Below are positions 60,967 through 64,000 of a DNA stretch of 64,000 nt, in pieces (positions within the stretch are counted from its first letter, which is position 1; every line of letters begins with the position of its first letter). The DNA is taken from NCBI GenBank assembly GCA_028355015.1, contig JAOMRN010000003.1, positions 62,001-126,000 on the forward strand, given 5' to 3'. A program made the position numbers and the translations under genes. Below the pieces are notes generated by a model. That model saw nothing but the letters and a program-made list of their open reading frames with translations. It made no database searches and was not told the DNA's origin. The stretch is from MGIIb-O2 sp002494975. GTDB taxonomy: Archaea > Thermoplasmatota > Poseidoniia > Poseidoniales > Thalassarchaeaceae.

Positions 60967-61122
60967 ATTATGTACGCACACCGATAAGGGCATAAATTCT
61001 TCATTACAATACAATCATTATGTGTTGTTTTTTTGATGTATTTTTGGACTCCAATTGGATAATGCGTAGAATTCTTTCCAGAAACGTTTACCCCCAACAT
61101 TCTTACACGAATTAGGTACCGA

Positions 61123-64000
61123 ATGAATTTGTTAATCATGCGTATGCTATCTCCAATCTTTGTGTTATCGATTATGCTTCTAATGAGTCTATCTCCTCTA
61201 GCTATGAATTCAAATTTAGATGAAAGTAGTATCGAAAGTGCTACCGGACCTAAATCATTGATAGATTTTGAAATAACCTCAATTGAGATAGGTAATCAAA
61301 CTAGGGATGCGAGTGAATGGACTCAACCTGATGGTTCAATAGTTGAATATGTGATGAGAGATGAGACGATTCAGATCAATGTTACTTTCACTCAAGCAGG
61401 TTCATCTGGTCAGCCGGCTTCAGCAGAGGGATATCTGCAAATTTGGCACCCTATTGGATTTATTATTGCCGAATACAATGTCAGTATGTTATTATCAGGT
61501 TTCCAGTCCTTAAAAGCCAGTTTTGTTTGGACTCCTAGTTCTGCTCATAGTGCTTTAGATGAGAATGGTTACCTAGTTGGAGGAATAATACTTAGAGGTA
61601 TTGTAGATGGTGGTCTAGCTGATGACACCGAATCTAATAATGAACTGGATAGGTATGTCCCCGTCGCAATGTGGAATGACCCGATGGAAAATGGATTCTG
61701 TGGCGACGTAGATGGTGATAGTATCATTGATTGTACAAATCAACTCCAGGCAAATGTCCCTACATGGGTAGGTGCTGGTTATGACTCAACCGGCCAATTG
61801 TCAAATGATCCTGACAGTTATGGACATTGGAGAATGGATGATTCATTGAGTGAAGATGGTGAAAACCACTGGAGAGTTTCCCGCCCAGGCGCCAATTATG
61901 CAAGTAATAGGCATGATAAATTATGGTGGGGTTGGTTCACGCCTTTCGATAATTGTAACGAACCAGGACATGGTCTAGGCAATGGTGGTCTTGATTCAGC
62001 AGTCAGTTCTAATTATGGTAATAACTTTTGTAAAGTTCGACTCAAAGGTTTCGATTTCTTAACACTACAGTTAGTTACCAATGCTTGGGGTGAGATGGGA
62101 GCAGGTGATCAGGTTAGGTTAGAAGCAGAATCTGGAGGCCAAGGCGAATTTTTCAATTTTTCATCTCAGCAACTTTCAACAACTGGTGATTGGAGTCAAT
62201 TAGTATGGAATATGTCCGAAATCCATGAGTCAGCAGAATATACTCTGGCTTTCCGATTTGATTCCAATAGCTCTTTTTCTAGTCCAGGGATTCAAATCGA
62301 TTCATTTTTATTATTTGCTATAGAAAAAGTACCAGAATACACTTTAGACTTCGATTGTAATGACCCTCTTCCTAATTCATATCTTGTAGTTCCTTCTGAT
62401 CCTAATCCTCCCTCTCTATACTGTAAAATAAAGAATAACGGGTATATCGATATTACCTTAAGATTGTATACTGAAGTAACAAATAGGTCATGGATGTATG
62501 ATTTTCCTCTGCGTATAGATTCAAACAACCAAGTTGACCATGATAATTATGTAATAAGCAAGGTGATCCCTGCTCTTGGATATATGGACACTTGGTTTAA
62601 TCTCACAATACCCGATGCATCGGGTGTTCAGGACTTATTCTGGGATGTTTGGGTAAATGATGGAGTTACTAATTTATCTAAAGAATATGTACGCCTTCCC
62701 GTTTCAGTAATGCCTGCATATTCTTGTAAATTAAGGCAAGCAACATTACAAAACCCTGCTGCTACATTAGAGCCAGGAGCAAGTGGAGTAATTCCTATGA
62801 CTTTGAAGAACACTGGTAATCAAGTCGCAACATGGAACTTTGCTGCATCTTTCCCTGATATCAACTGGGTTGATAATGCGGAAATTAAATGGATGTACGA
62901 CGGTATAGAAGTGTCTAATCTTGAGTTGGCACTAACTGATGACATAACTATTGATGCAATAATCACCGCTCCCTCACAAGTCTCTCCTGGTACTTATCCC
63001 GTGACTTTATTGGCATCTGGGATGTCTCCTGCTCAATATTTAGCTGAATGGCAAGTAAACATAGTAGTGCCTATTTTCTCTGATTTGACAATAGAACCTG
63101 AAGTTTCTAATTTAGTGGCGCCTGCAGACGATTCATTGCGATTAATAGAAATACGATTAATCAATGATGGTAATTCTCCTGAATCTTTCGATTTAACTAT
63201 TCAATCAGATTGGAAATTAGGGATAGAAATGAATACAGAGCAGACCTTTGAGATAGATCCTTTCGGAGGTGACAGCACCGTGACCATGCTACTTCCTATG
63301 CCCTATGGTATAGTTAATGAGACGTATTCTGTCATAGTCACAGCAACTAGCAAGACTAATGCGCAATATCAAAAATCTGCTCAGATACTACTTACTGTTC
63401 CTCAAACTAATTTAGTTGAAGTTGAAGATTTAGATATGTTGGAAGAAGTATTCCGGGGCGGTGACGACCCGCGCACAGTAAATTGGAGAATCTGGAACCG
63501 AGGAAATGTCCCTGACTCGTTCGAAATTTCTTTTGACCATTTCACCGATGTTTCTGCTTCAGCAGTTGGATTAAATTCAGGTAAGACTCCTTATATCCTT
63601 CCCGGCGACTCTTACAACTTGACTGTTCGTTATTCATTCGCAGCAACAACTTTCGGCGATAGAACCATTTCTATGTCCGCCACAAGTGTCCTATCGCAGA
63701 CTCTAGGTTCAGCCGTGTCAGGAACTGGCGAGGCAGTATTCCAGGTAGGTGCTCAAGGATGGATCACATTGAATCCACCTGCGGTTTTGGATATTAATGA
63801 GAAAGGAACAGATATAGAAGTAATATTTACTGTAAAGAATGAACACCCTACTGACGCTCAATTACTTAGAGCAGATATTGAAAGAGATTCTGATATTTTC
63901 TTTAACATTATTGATGCTAGGGTAGAAACTAGTGATCAGAACTTCGTGTTAGAGGCTCAGGCGACTAGACAAATCACAGTCTATCTGACTGTAACAGACG
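61123..64000 (+). CDS. Large secreted surface protein with repeated beta-sandwich-like domains (partial, runs off window)
   Basis: An open frame from ATG 61123 (alternatives 61138 and 61144) continues to the window end, at least 959 codons. It begins with a signal peptide (RMLSPIFVLSIMLLMSLSPLA) and then shows repeated beta-rich units with patterns like PVSVMPAYSCKL...LEPGASGVIPMTLKNTGNQVA, resembling NPCBM/NEW3 or CARDB-like sandwiches of archaeal cell-surface proteins. The start region also has DGDSIID-type acidic loops. Role probably adhesion or surface layer; inferred. Confidence 0.7.
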   Translation, partial: MNLLIMRMLSPIFVLSIMLLMSLSPLAMNSNLDESSIESATGPKSLIDFEITSIEIGNQTRDASEWTQPDGSIVEYVMRDETIQINVTFTQAGSSGQPASAEGYLQIWHPIGFIIAEYNVSMLLSGFQSLKASFVWTPSSAHSALDENGYLVGGIILRGIVDGGLADDTESNNELDRYVPVAMWNDPMENGFCGDVDGDSIIDCTNQLQANVPTWVGAGYDSTGQLSNDPDSYGHWRMDDSLSEDGENHWRVSRPGANYASNRHDKLWWGWFTPFDNCNEPGHGLGNGGLDSAVSSNYGNNFCKVRLKGFDFLTLQLVTNAWGEMGAGDQVRLEAESGGQGEFFNFSSQQLSTTGDWSQLVWNMSEIHESAEYTLAFRFDSNSSFSSPGIQIDSFLLFAIEKVPEYTLDFDCNDPLPNSYLVVPSDPNPPSLYCKIKNNGYIDITLRLYTEVTNRSWMYDFPLRIDSNNQVDHDNYVISKVIPALGYMDTWFNLTIPDASGVQDLFWDVWVNDGVTNLSKEYVRLPVSVMPAYSCKLRQATLQNPAATLEPGASGVIPMTLKNTGNQVATWNFAASFPDINWVDNAEIKWMYDGIEVSNLELALTDDITIDAIITAPSQVSPGTYPVTLLASGMSPAQYLAEWQVNIVVPIFSDLTIEPEVSNLVAPADDSLRLIEIRLINDGNSPESFDLTIQSDWKLGIEMNTEQTFEIDPFGGDSTVTMLLPMPYGIVNETYSVIVTATSKTNAQYQKSAQILLTVPQTNLVEVEDLDMLEEVFRGGDDPRTVNWRIWNRGNVPDSFEISFDHFTDVSASAVGLNSGKTPYILPGDSYNLTVRYSFAATTFGDRTISMSATSVLSQTLGSAVSGTGEAVFQVGAQGWITLNPPAVLDINEKGTDIEVIFTVKNEHPTDAQLLRADIERDSDIFFNIIDARVETSDQNFVLEAQATRQITVYLTVTD

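Noticed and set aside
1..64000. Prophage, integrative element or defence island
   Set aside because: No integrase, phage structural, transposase, restriction or toxin-antitoxin genes were recognised; the genes are mainly housekeeping, transport and surface functions.

Overview
The window looks like a chromosomal segment of a free-living marine archaeon in the Thermoplasmatota, most likely Marine Group II (Candidatus Poseidoniales) or a close relative. The archaeal signals are an ABCE1/Rli1 ribosome-recycling factor, an archaeal-type tRNA-guanine transglycosylase, a CTP-dependent riboflavin kinase, archaeal-type triosephosphate isomerase and NMN adenylyltransferase, a DRG-type GTPase, an eL41-like ribosomal protein gene, and a tRNA-Trp whose intron carries a C/D guide RNA. 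Base composition is AT-rich and genes are densely packed. Several apparent operon heads (eL41, dppA, glnA, the aminotransferase) have a TATA-like element about 26 bases before the start codon, suggesting leaderless mRNAs. Downstream operon genes often have GGTG/GGAGG ribosome sites and TTG or GTG starts. The lineage is inferred; no rRNA gene is present. No stretch longer than about 300 bases lacks a gene.

Layout. 1-3400: HMA-DUF4396 membrane protein, NAD synthetase, PH-domain protein, SOUL protein, TrmH-like methyltransferase. 3459-7372: a fused aconitase-X (large plus small subunit) and TgtA, overlapping by one base. 7450-14166: a double ABC-2 export operon (ATPase-permease-ATPase-permease), then a lipocalin-like protein and a membrane PH protein. 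14238-20692: TPR protein, TruA, riboflavin kinase, MBL hydrolase, Kbl-like transferase, thioesterase, citrate synthase. 20693-27134: an apparently circularly permuted GDPD phosphodiesterase, UMF1-type MFS transporter, TatC, DRG GTPase, NMN adenylyltransferase. 27135-36169 (minus strand): esterase-like lipoprotein, GrpE, ABCE1, two squalene/phytoene synthase paralogues, SucDC. 36274-39818: sugar nucleotidyltransferase, TPI, eL41, tRNA-Arg(UCU), a membrane protein, a SprT-like metalloprotein and tRNA-Ala(GGC). 40038-48278: a complete oligopeptide ABC transporter (dppABCDF). 48367-64000: GSII glutamine synthetase, D-amino-acid oxidase, PrsW-type protease, DUF92 protein, thioredoxin-fold membrane protein, tRNA-Trp, subtilisin, aminotransferase and a large surface protein running off the end.

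Together these genes suggest a heterotroph living on proteins and lipids. A secreted membrane-anchored subtilisin and a peptide transporter supply peptides. D-amino-acid oxidase, aminotransferase and glutamine synthetase handle nitrogen, and citrate synthase and succinyl-CoA ligase feed the TCA cycle. The aconitase-X fusion (possibly a mevalonate-pathway step) and the two prenyl synthases point to isoprenoid synthesis.

The most unusual items are: (1) the peptide transporter, whose ATPase DppD has two multi-helix membrane insertions inside the nucleotide-binding domain while its neighbour DppC has a membrane insertion just before the coupling loop; (2) a GDPD enzyme whose N-terminal HRG strand has moved to the C-terminus; (3) the tRNA-Trp intron with a C/D guide that base-pairs with its own anticodon; (4) a TgtA lacking the zinc-binding cysteines; (5) helically phased repeats upstream of glutamine synthetase.
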